NCBI GenBank assembly: GCA_944326245.1
Contig: CALVDF010000009.1
Coordinates: forward strand, 1 to 64,000
DNA: 64,000 nt
DNA from: an uncultured Bacteroidales bacterium
GTDB lineage: Bacteria > Bacteroidota > Bacteroidia > Bacteroidales > UBA932
Direction: 5' to 3'
Below are positions 8,835-16,669 of the stretch, piece after piece. Both the position numbers and the translations under genes were made by a program. The notes below the pieces were generated by a model. That model did not search any database. It had not been told where the DNA came from and saw only the letters and a program-made list of their open reading frames with translations. Each line of letters opens with the position of its first letter. Position 1 is the stretch's first letter.

Positions 8835-8899
8835 AGGTGCCGGCTCAACAGCCCTCGCCTACCCTGGAAGCCGGACATCGTCCTGCCCAAGATCAATTA
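8835..8899 (+). pseudogene. Deleted remnant of a vsr gene
   Basis: Bases 8835-8886 match 9516-9567 inside vsr in 50 of 52 positions (codons around RLNSPRLPGKPDIVL). The remnant then jumps to a match with vsr at about 9641-9655 (tcctgcccaaga-caat). Both vsr positions carry GTCCTGC (9561-9567 and 9640-9646), so the remnant looks like a vsr copy that lost 79 bp between short repeats. It has no reading frame of use. It lies 3' of the small lipoprotein gene. Confidence 0.7.
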
Positions 8900-9283
8900 C
8901 TTATCCTGCACCACTTTCACGGTAGCGTATTCAGGACCAGAGTAAAGTTCGATGTATAGCGTACGCGACTTCCCGGTGGTGTTGGGCTCTGCATGGATTA
9001 TAAAATCCTTATTGTTCCCGTCATATGCTTTATACTCTACCTTCAGCCAGCGATGGACATTGTAGAATGTCCCGTCTTCCGTTTTGTGCACTTCACCGCT
9101 TTCTCCTGTTTTATAGTCGTGTATTTCCGCATGGGTATAGGCTGTGTTGCCGGTGATTGTTTCCACCCCACCTTCGCCCGGGAACGTCACAGTGTCCGGA
9201 AATCCCAAATCAACCTCTTTGAAGCATGAAGTACATAGGAACGACAACAGGCATATTGACAATCCGATCAGAATCTTTCTCAT
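8897..9283 (-). CDS. Small lipoprotein, BACON-like fold possible
   Basis: A 128-aa protein starting MRKILIGLSICLLSFLCTSC, a clear lipoprotein signal with Cys at about residue 20; the longer frame upstream has no sensible start. The mature part has VTFPGEGGVETITG near its start and ends RTLYIELYSGPEYATVKVVQ. That layout (P-x-x-GG early, last strand ending V-x-Q) resembles BACON-type beta-sandwich modules of Bacteroidota surface proteins. The function is unknown. It stands alone between the broken rloAB region and the oppositely oriented vsr. Confidence 0.7.
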   Translation of the reverse strand: MRKILIGLSICLLSFLCTSCFKEVDLGFPDTVTFPGEGGVETITGNTAYTHAEIHDYKTGESGEVHKTEDGTFYNVHRWLKVEYKAYDGNNKDFIIHAEPNTTGKSRTLYIELYSGPEYATVKVVQDK

Positions 9284-9407
9284 GGCTCTATACAGTTTTT
9301 TATGATTTTGGTGCCAAGTTATGATAAAATATCTATCTTCAAACAAAATTCCGCTATCAGGCATAAATTTCGATGGTGCCGACAGGCACAGGATACAGGA
9401 TACCGTC

Positions 9408-9860
9408 ATGGACAAAATGACCAAAGAGCAGCGCAGCAGATGCATGTCGAAGATCAGGGGACGGGATACCAAGCCGGAACTTCTGGTCCGGAAGTATCTC
9501 TTCAGCCGCGGCTACAGGTACCGGCTCAACAGCCCTCGCCTACCCGGGAAGCCGGACATCGTCCTGCGGAAATACAGGACCGCCATCTTTGTCAACGGCT
9601 GCTTCTGGCACGGACACGAGGGTTGCAGGTATTTTGTCCTGCCCAAGAGCAATGCGGAGTTCTGGCGCGGAAAGATAGAAAGGAACCGGGAACGGGACAG
9701 GACGGAGCTCAGGCTTCTCGCTGAAATGGGATGGCATACCATCGTGGTGTGGGAATGCCAGCTCAGACCGGCAGTGCGCCGGCAGACCCTCGAGTCCCTG
9801 GACTACACACTCAACCACATCTACCTCGAAGACCGCAGGATAATTTCACGCTTTGGATGA
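9408..9860 (+). CDS. vsr: Very short patch repair endonuclease Vsr
   Basis: A 150-aa protein of normal family length. The start MDKMTKEQRSRCMSKIRGRD is standard for Vsr and is preferred to the upstream in-frame Met. Catalytic features are visible: TKPE with Glu24, Asp50 in PGKPDIVL, and the FWHGH box at 66-70. Vsr nicks 5' of the T in T:G mismatches produced by deamination of 5-methylcytosine and normally travels with a cytosine-5 methylase. None of the methylases in this window is a C5 type (all are N6-adenine types), so this copy is an orphan. A deleted copy of its own sequence lies at 8835-8899. Confidence 0.93.
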   Translation: MDKMTKEQRSRCMSKIRGRDTKPELLVRKYLFSRGYRYRLNSPRLPGKPDIVLRKYRTAIFVNGCFWHGHEGCRYFVLPKSNAEFWRGKIERNRERDRTELRLLAEMGWHTIVVWECQLRPAVRRQTLESLDYTLNHIYLEDRRIISRFG

Positions 9861-9922
9861 AGATGGGTGATGCCGGGAGGGGAAAAATGTTAACTTCGCG
9901 CCCCGGATTTTATTACAAAGGC

Positions 9923-10813
9923 ATGAAGAAGCTTAGCAAAAACGCGATTGTCGGTTATCCTGCCGGAATAATCACAGGAATAACCTACGGACTGAACCCT
10001 ATGTTTGCCGTACCTCTGATGCAGAATGGGGCGGCGACAGAGTCAATCCTCTTTTTCCGGTATACGTTTGCGGTCCTGCTCCTCGGAGCATTCCTGCTGG
10101 TCACCAGGCACGGTTTCAGGATTTCGTGGAAACAGGCCGGAGTGCTGCTCGTACTCGGACTGCTGTTCACCTCCAGCAGCCTTCTGCTCTTCGGGGCCTA
10201 CAGGTATATAGCATCCGGACTTGCCACCACCCTGGTGTTCCTGTATCCTGTTCTCGTAGCGATAATAATGGTATTCCTCAAGGTCGTGCCGTCCTGGCCG
10301 GTATGGCTGGCCATCATTGCCACTTTCGGAGGTGTCCTCATCATGACCCACAGTGACGGGAGCCATGCAATAGATCCTGTAGGTGTTGTCCTTTCGCTGG
10401 GTGCTGCCCTGGCCTATGCCCTTTTCATAATAATCATCAACCGCAGCAAAGTCATTGCTGACATATCCAATCCCCTGCTGACATTCTATACGCTCATTGT
10501 AGGCGCAGCCGTGTTCCTGAGTATAAGTCTCTTCTCGGATGCAGGAATGACCGAAGGGATATCAAGCGGCAAGGACTGGCTCAATCTGCTCGGGCTGGCG
10601 CTTCTTCCGACGATAGTTTCTACTGCAACCCTTGCCGTCGCCACCAGAAACATCGGAGCCACGAAAGCCTCCGTTCTCGGGGTGTTCGAGCCGATCACTG
10701 CCATTCTGGTTGGAACGCTGATGTTCGGAGAGCCGCTGACAGCCAATATCATTGCCGGTATATCCATTGCCATTGTCGCTGTTACCTTCATGATAGCCGT
10801 GACCAAGCGCTGA
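9923..10813 (+). CDS. EamA/DMT-family transporter
   Basis: A 296-aa inner-membrane protein of about ten hydrophobic segments, made of two EamA repeats. The second repeat ends with the family signature GATKASVLGVFEPITAILVG and the closing helix FGEPLTANIIAGISIAIVAV. The start MKKLSKNAIVGYPAGIITGI leads straight into the first helix; the longer frame overlapping vsr is rejected. Such proteins export or exchange small metabolites or amino acids; the substrate cannot be read from sequence. It is a single gene convergent with the following lipoprotein. Confidence 0.9.
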   Translation: MKKLSKNAIVGYPAGIITGITYGLNPMFAVPLMQNGAATESILFFRYTFAVLLLGAFLLVTRHGFRISWKQAGVLLVLGLLFTSSSLLLFGAYRYIASGLATTLVFLYPVLVAIIMVFLKVVPSWPVWLAIIATFGGVLIMTHSDGSHAIDPVGVVLSLGAALAYALFIIIINRSKVIADISNPLLTFYTLIVGAAVFLSISLFSDAGMTEGISSGKDWLNLLGLALLPTIVSTATLAVATRNIGATKASVLGVFEPITAILVGTLMFGEPLTANIIAGISIAIVAVTFMIAVTKR

Positions 10814-10842
10814 TTCCCGGCTTTCCCCCCTGTGCTTCCTGG

Positions 10843-11289
10843 CTAGAGAATGGGCGGTTTTGGAGGCCAACCCGGCCTGGGGAAGACATTGTCATCGTTC
10901 ATGTAGTTGGGATTGAGGTATTCAAGTCTGAACTCATTGTAGCCTTCCAGCTTGAATGTCACGTAGACATACGCTCCTTCCTGATCTGCCTCCCAGGCTT
11001 CCACAGTGCCCATGCCGTCCGGAATCACGAAAACCGCCGATTCCGATACTTGCGAGTACATCCACATTGAACAGCTTTCCCAAGCTTCCTCAGCCGATTC
11101 GGCCGCAATTACATATACGTTCTGATTGCTGCCTGAGCCCAGGATGGTTCCCTGCTCGATCATGCTTTCGAAATTCCCGACAATCTCATCCACATATTCC
11201 TGGCCGCTTTTCAGGTCAGTTTTCTGGCATGACACGCTTGCAAATGCCGCAGTCATGACGATACCTGCATAAATCAACCTTCTATACAT
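10843..11289 (-). CDS. Hypothetical lipoprotein
   Basis: 148 aa. The start is placed at MYRRLIYAGIVMTAAFASVSC, a lipoprotein signal peptide with Cys at about 21. The upstream part of the open frame overlaps the divergent gene and is not credible. The mature protein is acidic (SGQEYVDEIVGNFESMIEQG) and ends in a Pro-rich tail RPGWPPKPPIL. It has no recognised domain. It is divergent from the BMP-type lipoprotein gene, with 88 bp between them. Confidence 0.65.
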   Translation of the reverse strand: MYRRLIYAGIVMTAAFASVSCQKTDLKSGQEYVDEIVGNFESMIEQGTILGSGSNQNVYVIAAESAEEAWESCSMWMYSQVSESAVFVIPDGMGTVEAWEADQEGAYVYVTFKLEGYNEFRLEYLNPNYMNDDNVFPRPGWPPKPPIL

Positions 11290-11351
11290 ACTGCTTTCAG
11301 ATTTTACGGCGCAATAATACGAAAAATAATCATATTGCACGCGGAAGATTG

Positions 11352-11359
11352 TAAATTTG
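11352..11359 (+). promoter_or_regulatory. -7 promoter box upstream of the BMP lipoprotein
   Basis: TAAATTTG matches the Bacteroidota -7 consensus TAnnTTTG and lies 18 bases before the ATG at 11378. No good TTG box is seen 19-21 bp upstream, so this is only a half-supported promoter. Confidence 0.4.
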
Positions 11360-11377
11360 CCGCCTGGAATATTTGAG

Positions 11378-12292
11378 ATGTACATATTCTTCAATTTGAC
11401 CGGTATTTTTTTCGTGCTTCTTTCGTGTGTTTCATGCACAAAGGAGGTATTTCCCAATGATGTCCCAGCCCCCGCGAGAGTCAATGTGGTGTTTTCTCCG
11501 GGAGGTCTGGGGGATCAGGGCTACAACGACCTCATCCTTGCCGGTTTCCTCAAACTGAGACTTGCCTATCCCGATGTCTGTTTCATCTTCTATACGCCTG
11601 AATCGGTCGAAGAGGCTGAAACGATTGTCACAGACTGGATTGCAGCCCCGGCCGGAAGTAGTGACGAGCTTTTTGTTCTGGCAAGTTCCGACTATGAGGA
11701 CATGATAAGTGGCATTCTGGACGGACAGTCCCGGTATGACAGTCCCGACACGGGGAAAGACATTCTGCTTATGGAAAGCCGGAACAGGGGCTCCCTGCCT
11801 ATACTGACGCTGCGGATTTCGATATATGGAGCCTCGTACCTGGCAGGACTTTCGGCCGCGGAGCATTACGGGGACAGGCCTGCAGTGGTCGTCGGGGCCA
11901 ATCCCTACGACGAACCTGTGCTCTCGGCCGTCTACGGATTCATGGACGGCTGGAAATCGGTGACGGCGACCGGCATTGACACGGTATTCATGTCCACGGA
12001 CTGGAACGGATTCATCATGTCCGAAGAGGCATACCGCATGACGGGAGAATGGGCACAGACATACGGCTTCGTCTTCCCCGTCGCCGGCGGTACCAACAAC
12101 GGTATCTACAAATATCTGCGGGAGTATCCGGGCAGTATGAAGACCGCCGGAATGGACACCGACCAGTCCTACCTGTGCTCGGATATTGTAGGTTCGGTAC
12201 TCAAGCACATCGACCGGCTCGTCTACGATGCGGTAGGCCAGTGGATAGAGACCGGGGACATCGCCGAACAGGGATATTGCGGACTTGCATGA
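11378..12292 (+). CDS. BMP/PnrA-type substrate-binding lipoprotein, likely 3' frameshift
   Basis: 304 aa from MYIFFNLTGIFFVLLSCVSC, a lipoprotein signal. It has the marks of the basic membrane protein (BMP/PnrA) type I periplasmic-binding fold: GGLGDQGYNDLILAGF near the N-terminus, SAAEHYGDRPAVVVGANPYD in the middle, and GMDTDQSYLCSDIVGSVLKH near the end, matching the GxDxDQ ligand-side motif. PnrA proteins bind purine nucleosides for ABC uptake, but no ABC genes are adjacent. The frame ends at YCGLA. The +1 frame from about 12276 continues DLHDGYAEWLWPETIDGE to a TAG at 12381-12383, overlapping the next ATG in operon fashion. A single-base shift has therefore probably cut off the last 35 or so residues. 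Confidence 0.75.
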   Translation: MYIFFNLTGIFFVLLSCVSCTKEVFPNDVPAPARVNVVFSPGGLGDQGYNDLILAGFLKLRLAYPDVCFIFYTPESVEEAETIVTDWIAAPAGSSDELFVLASSDYEDMISGILDGQSRYDSPDTGKDILLMESRNRGSLPILTLRISIYGASYLAGLSAAEHYGDRPAVVVGANPYDEPVLSAVYGFMDGWKSVTATGIDTVFMSTDWNGFIMSEEAYRMTGEWAQTYGFVFPVAGGTNNGIYKYLREYPGSMKTAGMDTDQSYLCSDIVGSVLKHIDRLVYDAVGQWIETGDIAEQGYCGLA

Positions 12293-12369
12293 CGGATATG
12301 CCGAATGGCTATGGCCTGAAACCATAGACGGGGAGACCATGCAGACGGCTATCGGAAAGGAGGAAGAAT

Positions 12370-14466
12370 ATGAGAACAGGTAGAACGGCATCGGGTATTC
12401 CGGCAAAAATAATGGCCATACTGGCACTGGCATCAATGGCTGTATCATGCAGCAGAAACGGCATCGGACCGGAGCAGACAACTGTCAGCAGGACGGTAGC
12501 CGTAATACTGCCGATGCAGGACGGGCTCGGGGAACACTGGAAAAGGACGACGGACCTGTATCTCGGCGAGTTCGACAAGGCCCAGACCGGTCAGAACCGT
12601 AGAATCGACCTCAATGTCGAATTCTACGATGAGGATACGGAAGACATCGCGGCACTCATATCGGACCTGTGCGACAGGGAGGATGTCGATGCCGTCGTGG
12701 GAGGGCTCAGGTCCGCCAATGCAAGCATCATGGCGGAAGAATGTTCGTGGGAACGGAAGACATTCTTCACACTGGCCACAGCGGAGGAACTCATAAGGGC
12801 GCACTCCAGCGAAGGGTACTTGTGGGCAATGACGGAAACGGACATTACGGAATGCGAGGTACTCCTTTCCAGGGCCGAAGCCTACGGGGCGAAATCTGTG
12901 GCTCTCGCCGCCAAGGACAACGATCCCTACGGCAAGACATTCATAGACTGGTTCGCCTTTCAGGCCCAGGAGTTCGGAATGGAAATAAAAGGTATATTCA
13001 CTTATACCGGCAGTGATGCGGGCACTGCAGCGGCAAACGCAGTGGGCAGCGGTGCCGATGCCGTCATCTGCATCCCGACCGACATTGCCGACATAGCGCC
13101 CATGCAGTCGGCAGTAAAGGACAGCCGGAAGATAGTCCTGTTCGGAGATACGGCTTTCGGGACCAATGTCCTGCAGCTTATGGGCGAGGACGCTGAAGGG
13201 ATCGAGGGGGTGGCATTCATCTCGGATCCCGAGTCAGGTTTCGACGTCATGTACAGCACATATTTCGATACCCACCCTACCCTCGGTGAAGCACAGTACT
13301 ATGATGCCCTGCTTCTGCTAGGATACGGATTCTGTTATCAGAGTCTCCATGAAGGGACATCACTCAAGGATGCACTGAGAAAGGTCGTTGAGGAAAGCAT
13401 GTCTACCGGATGGATGGGCGACGGTATCGCGGCAGTACTGCGCAAGCTCGAAGCCGGAGATGAGCCCGACATTTCCGGTGCCTCAGGCTCCCTGGATTTC
13501 GATGAACTGGTCTATACCAACGTCCTGAACACTGTCTACTGCCACTTCAAAGTCTATATGGACGCATACATCTATCTCGATTATCTGACCAGTGACGGCA
13601 GCAACCGCACCCAGTCCACTCTGGCCGGCTGGAATTGGGAGGCCGAAAGCATGCAGGACTTCGATGACGGCAACGATATGGAATACCCTGAACTGGACCA
13701 GAGATGGGCACTGCTCGCAGCTACGTCGGACAGATGGGAAGACTACAGGTACCAGGCGGATGTGCTGGCCATGTACCAGCTGCTGAAATCCTCGGGCTAC
13801 GACGACAGCCATATCGTACTTATCATGGAGGACAATCTGGCTTACCATGAGCTCAATCCGGACCAGGGATATGTCAGGGTCGATCCGGAAGGTGAAAATC
13901 TCTATCACGACATCATTCTGGACTACAGACTGTCGGACCTTTCCAAAGAGGATATCCAGGACATAATCTGCGGGAGGTCTTCGGAAAGATTGCCCAGCGT
14001 GATAGGAGCCGACGAAGATGACAACGTGTTTGTCTTCTGGAGCGGTCACGGTCTGCCAGGGATATTCTGCTGGGGATACACTCCTGACGGCATCGACGGT
14101 GACATGGCCATGGAGATGTTCTCGGAAGCCAGATTCAGGAAGATGATATGCTTTATCGAGACCTGCTACTCCGGAAGTGTGGCCTCGAGCTGCACAGGAA
14201 TTCCGGGCCTGCTCTTCTTCACTGCCGCAAACGAATTCGAGACTTCCAAGGCTGACGTCTTCAGTTCCAGACTGAACGTATGGATGACCAACAGATTTAC
14301 CCTGTCGCTGCGCAGTGCCCTTCGGGAAAACCCTTCCATCTCTCTCAGGGAGCTCTATTACACCCTGTTCCGCAACACGGTCGGATCAAACGTTATGGTC
14401 TATAACAACGACAGCTACGGCAACATGTTCAACAATACCATGCAGGAGTTCATCGGAGGATGCTGA
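12370..14466 (+). CDS. Lipoprotein: type I periplasmic-binding domain fused to legumain-like C13 peptidase
   Basis: 698 aa. The lipoprotein signal ends ALASMAVSC (Cys about 27). Residues 38-420 form a Leu/Ile/Val-receptor-like periplasmic-binding domain: RTVAVILPMQDGLGEHWKR, VDAVVGGLRSANAS, AVICIPTDIADIAPM. From about 446 the sequence turns legumain-like: WALLAATSDRWEDYRYQADV, YQLLKSSGYDDSHIVLIMED, then FWSGHG with His560 and ETCYSGS with Cys599. This His-Cys spacing (39) is close to that of legumain/GPI8. The dyad is intact, so a cell-surface or periplasmic cysteine peptidase or transpeptidase joined to a ligand sensor is inferred. The gene follows the BMP-type lipoprotein, overlapping its shifted frame, so the two probably work together. 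Confidence 0.85.
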   Translation: MRTGRTASGIPAKIMAILALASMAVSCSRNGIGPEQTTVSRTVAVILPMQDGLGEHWKRTTDLYLGEFDKAQTGQNRRIDLNVEFYDEDTEDIAALISDLCDREDVDAVVGGLRSANASIMAEECSWERKTFFTLATAEELIRAHSSEGYLWAMTETDITECEVLLSRAEAYGAKSVALAAKDNDPYGKTFIDWFAFQAQEFGMEIKGIFTYTGSDAGTAAANAVGSGADAVICIPTDIADIAPMQSAVKDSRKIVLFGDTAFGTNVLQLMGEDAEGIEGVAFISDPESGFDVMYSTYFDTHPTLGEAQYYDALLLLGYGFCYQSLHEGTSLKDALRKVVEESMSTGWMGDGIAAVLRKLEAGDEPDISGASGSLDFDELVYTNVLNTVYCHFKVYMDAYIYLDYLTSDGSNRTQSTLAGWNWEAESMQDFDDGNDMEYPELDQRWALLAATSDRWEDYRYQADVLAMYQLLKSSGYDDSHIVLIMEDNLAYHELNPDQGYVRVDPEGENLYHDIILDYRLSDLSKEDIQDIICGRSSERLPSVIGADEDDNVFVFWSGHGLPGIFCWGYTPDGIDGDMAMEMFSEARFRKMICFIETCYSGSVASSCTGIPGLLFFTAANEFETSKADVFSSRLNVWMTNRFTLSLRSALRENPSISLRELYYTLFRNTVGSNVMVYNNDSYGNMFNNTMQEFIGGC

Positions 14467-14468
14467 CC

Positions 14469-14483
14469 GGGGCTTCGGCTCCC
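14469..14483. terminator. UUCG-loop hairpin between convergent genes
   Basis: The stem GGGGC / GCTCC (one wobble) closes a TTCG tetraloop in the 22-bp gap between two convergent genes. The position fits a terminator, but there is no long T run. Confidence 0.3.
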
Positions 14484-14488
14484 TCCCG

Positions 14489-15790
14489 TCACATGATGAA
14501 GAATTTCAGAAGGAATATAGCTGCCAGTACATACATGCCTATGGTGAGCTTTTTGTACTTGCCGCAACTCAGGTTGAGCAGTACATAGCACAGATGTCCC
14601 AGCACTATGCCTTCAGCTATACTGTAGGCCAGCGGCATGATCGCTATGCACACGAATGCCGGTACGGATTCCGAATATTCGTTGAAGTCTATTTCCTTTA
14701 CGGATGTCATCATCATCAGCCCCACAAGGATCAGCGCCGGAGCCGTGGCAGCTCCCGGGACAGCCAGGAAGAACGGGGCGAAGAACAATGCGAGCAGGAA
14801 GCATACGGCCGTGACGAATGCCGTGAGTCCGCTTCTGCCGCCTTCGACCACTCCCGCCGCACTTTCGACGTATGTGGTTATCGTGCTTGTTCCCAGGCAG
14901 GCACCTGCGGCAGTACCTATGGCATCTACCATGAACGCCTGCTTGACGCGTGGTATCTTCCCGTTACGGTCCAGCATACCGGCCTTGTTGGCGACTCCTA
15001 CCAGAGTCCCGAGAGTATTGAAAATATCCACGAACAGGAAGGTAAATACGACTATGACCATCTCCTTGGTGAATATGTGCTCCCATTGGAACTGGAAGAA
15101 AACCGGCTTGACGGACGGAGGGACGCTGATTACCCCTTCCATCCTGGTAACCCCCATGGGAATGCCTATCAGCGTACTCACGACGATGCCTATGAGCAAG
15201 GCTCCAGGCACTTTCTTTATCAGAAGGAAAGCGCTGAGCAGCAATCCTATCATCCCGAGAAGGGCGGAACCGCGCGTCAGGTCTCCGAGTCCTACCAGGG
15301 TGGTATCGTTGTTTACGATTATCCCTGCATTCTGCAGTCCGAGGAAAGCTATGAACAGCCCTATGCCGGCTCCGATGGCATGCTTGAGGGTCAACGGTAT
15401 CGCATCGATTATCTTCTCGCGGAGATTGGTCACTGTCAGAAGGATGAATATAATGCCCTCTATCAGTACCGCTGTCAGGGCAAACTGCCAGGAGAATCCC
15501 ATGGTGATGCACACCGTATACGCAAAAAAGGCATTGAGTCCCATACCGGGCGCCAGGGCAAAAGGCAGTTTGGCATAGACAGCCATCAGCAATGTTGCCA
15601 GTGCCGAAGACAGAACCGTAGCCGTGAATACCGCGCCCCTGTCCATTCCGCATGCGCTCAGAATATTGGTATTGACAGCCAGGATATAGGCCATCGTAAG
15701 GAATGTCGTTATGCCGGCTATGATTTCCGTCCTTACTTTCGTCTTGCCCGGGTCGAATCCGAATAATTTGCCCAACATGTTCATATTCAT
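14489..15790 (-). CDS. NCS2-family purine (guanine/hypoxanthine) permease
   Basis: A 433-aa inner-membrane carrier of the AzgA/PbuG branch of NCS2. The start MNMNMLGKLFGFDPGKTKVR and the first helix AGITTFLTMAYILAVN, which follows at once, are typical of this branch. Other marks are APGMGLNAFFAYTV (signature of TM3) and GTSTITTYVESAAGV before TM8. It would take up guanine, hypoxanthine or adenine with protons. It ends convergently against the C13 fusion gene and lies 16 bp downstream of the DUF5020 gene, with which it probably forms an operon. The DUF5020 product resembles a nucleoside-channel barrel, so uptake across both membranes is plausible (inference). Confidence 0.92.
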   Translation of the reverse strand: MNMNMLGKLFGFDPGKTKVRTEIIAGITTFLTMAYILAVNTNILSACGMDRGAVFTATVLSSALATLLMAVYAKLPFALAPGMGLNAFFAYTVCITMGFSWQFALTAVLIEGIIFILLTVTNLREKIIDAIPLTLKHAIGAGIGLFIAFLGLQNAGIIVNNDTTLVGLGDLTRGSALLGMIGLLLSAFLLIKKVPGALLIGIVVSTLIGIPMGVTRMEGVISVPPSVKPVFFQFQWEHIFTKEMVIVVFTFLFVDIFNTLGTLVGVANKAGMLDRNGKIPRVKQAFMVDAIGTAAGACLGTSTITTYVESAAGVVEGGRSGLTAFVTAVCFLLALFFAPFFLAVPGAATAPALILVGLMMMTSVKEIDFNEYSESVPAFVCIAIMPLAYSIAEGIVLGHLCYVLLNLSCGKYKKLTIGMYVLAAIFLLKFFIM

Positions 15791-15806
15791 TTCTTTTTAT
15801 AGTGTT

Positions 15807-16511
15807 TCAGAATGTCCATTTTACTGCGAGGGTCGGGATGAAATAGAAACCGTCCCTCGTTGCGAAGTCCGTACTCATCTCCCATTCGGTCCCGAAGCTC
15901 AGGTGCAGATCGTCGCTTACCTTTTCGAACTTGTCCAGATTGATCCAGAACTGGGGCTCGGTCAGGAAGACGAAGTCATGGCCGTTGCCGTTTATGTCCG
16001 TATGCTTTTCCCGCCAGAAATCCATGAATCCGCTGAAGGTGTACCGGCCCCCGCCGAAATGCAGGGTCCATGTGGCCGTCAACTGGAAATTGTGCGGAGA
16101 GACATTCCCGACGATATACTTGTACAGGACCTGTATCCCGAATACTTTCGAGAAGTCCTCACTGTTCCAGTTATATGCCGCACCTCCCAGGAAGGCATGG
16201 TTGATGAAGTTCAGTCCTCCGTCATATTCCACATGGATTGCCACCGGAGCCTTCCAGAATCTGAGCTGGCGGCTTATTTCCCAATACGCTCCCGTTATCC
16301 CTTCTTCTCCGTAGTCCATGTCTATGAAGAAAAATGTGCTGCCGTACTTGTCGGCCTTGAACATTTCCACTGTAGTGGTTACCCTTGAACGGTCCCCCAG
16401 TGATTTATAGAAATCCCTTCCGAAATCATAATGTACCTGCAGATTTACCTGCCCGAGGGCAAATATCGGAAAGATGCAGCCTAGAAGGACAGAGAATATT
16501 GTTTTTTTCAT
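15807..16511 (-). CDS. DUF5020 outer-membrane beta-barrel (Tsx-like)
   Basis: 234 aa with a Sec signal peptide (MKKTIFSVLLGCIFPIFALG, cut before QVNLQ). The mature protein alternates hydrophobic and polar residues and ends FYFIPTLAVKWTF with a terminal Phe, as outer-membrane barrels do. NLQVHYDFGRD and STFFFIDMDY are typical of DUF5020, a family related to nucleoside-specific Tsx channels. It is transcribed ahead of the purine permease. The -7 box TAAATTTG lies on the minus strand just upstream (about 16536-16543). Confidence 0.82.
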   Translation of the reverse strand: MKKTIFSVLLGCIFPIFALGQVNLQVHYDFGRDFYKSLGDRSRVTTTVEMFKADKYGSTFFFIDMDYGEEGITGAYWEISRQLRFWKAPVAIHVEYDGGLNFINHAFLGGAAYNWNSEDFSKVFGIQVLYKYIVGNVSPHNFQLTATWTLHFGGGRYTFSGFMDFWREKHTDINGNGHDFVFLTEPQFWINLDKFEKVSDDLHLSFGTEWEMSTDFATRDGFYFIPTLAVKWTF

Positions 16512-16669
16512 AGTCGTTTTTGAATGGCTCCCTGCAAATTTAAAACAATTTCCCGTATTTCCCCGTCCTTCCCCCTATCTTTTATACAAACTCCCGTATT
16601 CCTTGTCAAAACGGGAACAACGTTTCCGCGTGTCTGTTTTTTTACTTTCCTTTGTGATGCAAACGGAAA

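Noticed and set aside
9731-9922. Upstream extension of the DMT transporter overlapping vsr
   Set aside because: It is antiparallel to no signal or helix pattern; MKKLSKNAIV at 9923 leads directly into the first membrane helix.
11432-12481. 349-codon minus-strand frame over the BMP gene
   Set aside because: It is antisense to a recognisable BMP/PnrA protein, with no domain or sensible start of its own.
14315-15766. 483-codon open frame on the plus strand over the purine permease
   Set aside because: It is the antisense shadow of a clear NCS2 permease and has a skewed, Tyr/His/Gln-rich composition with no domain.
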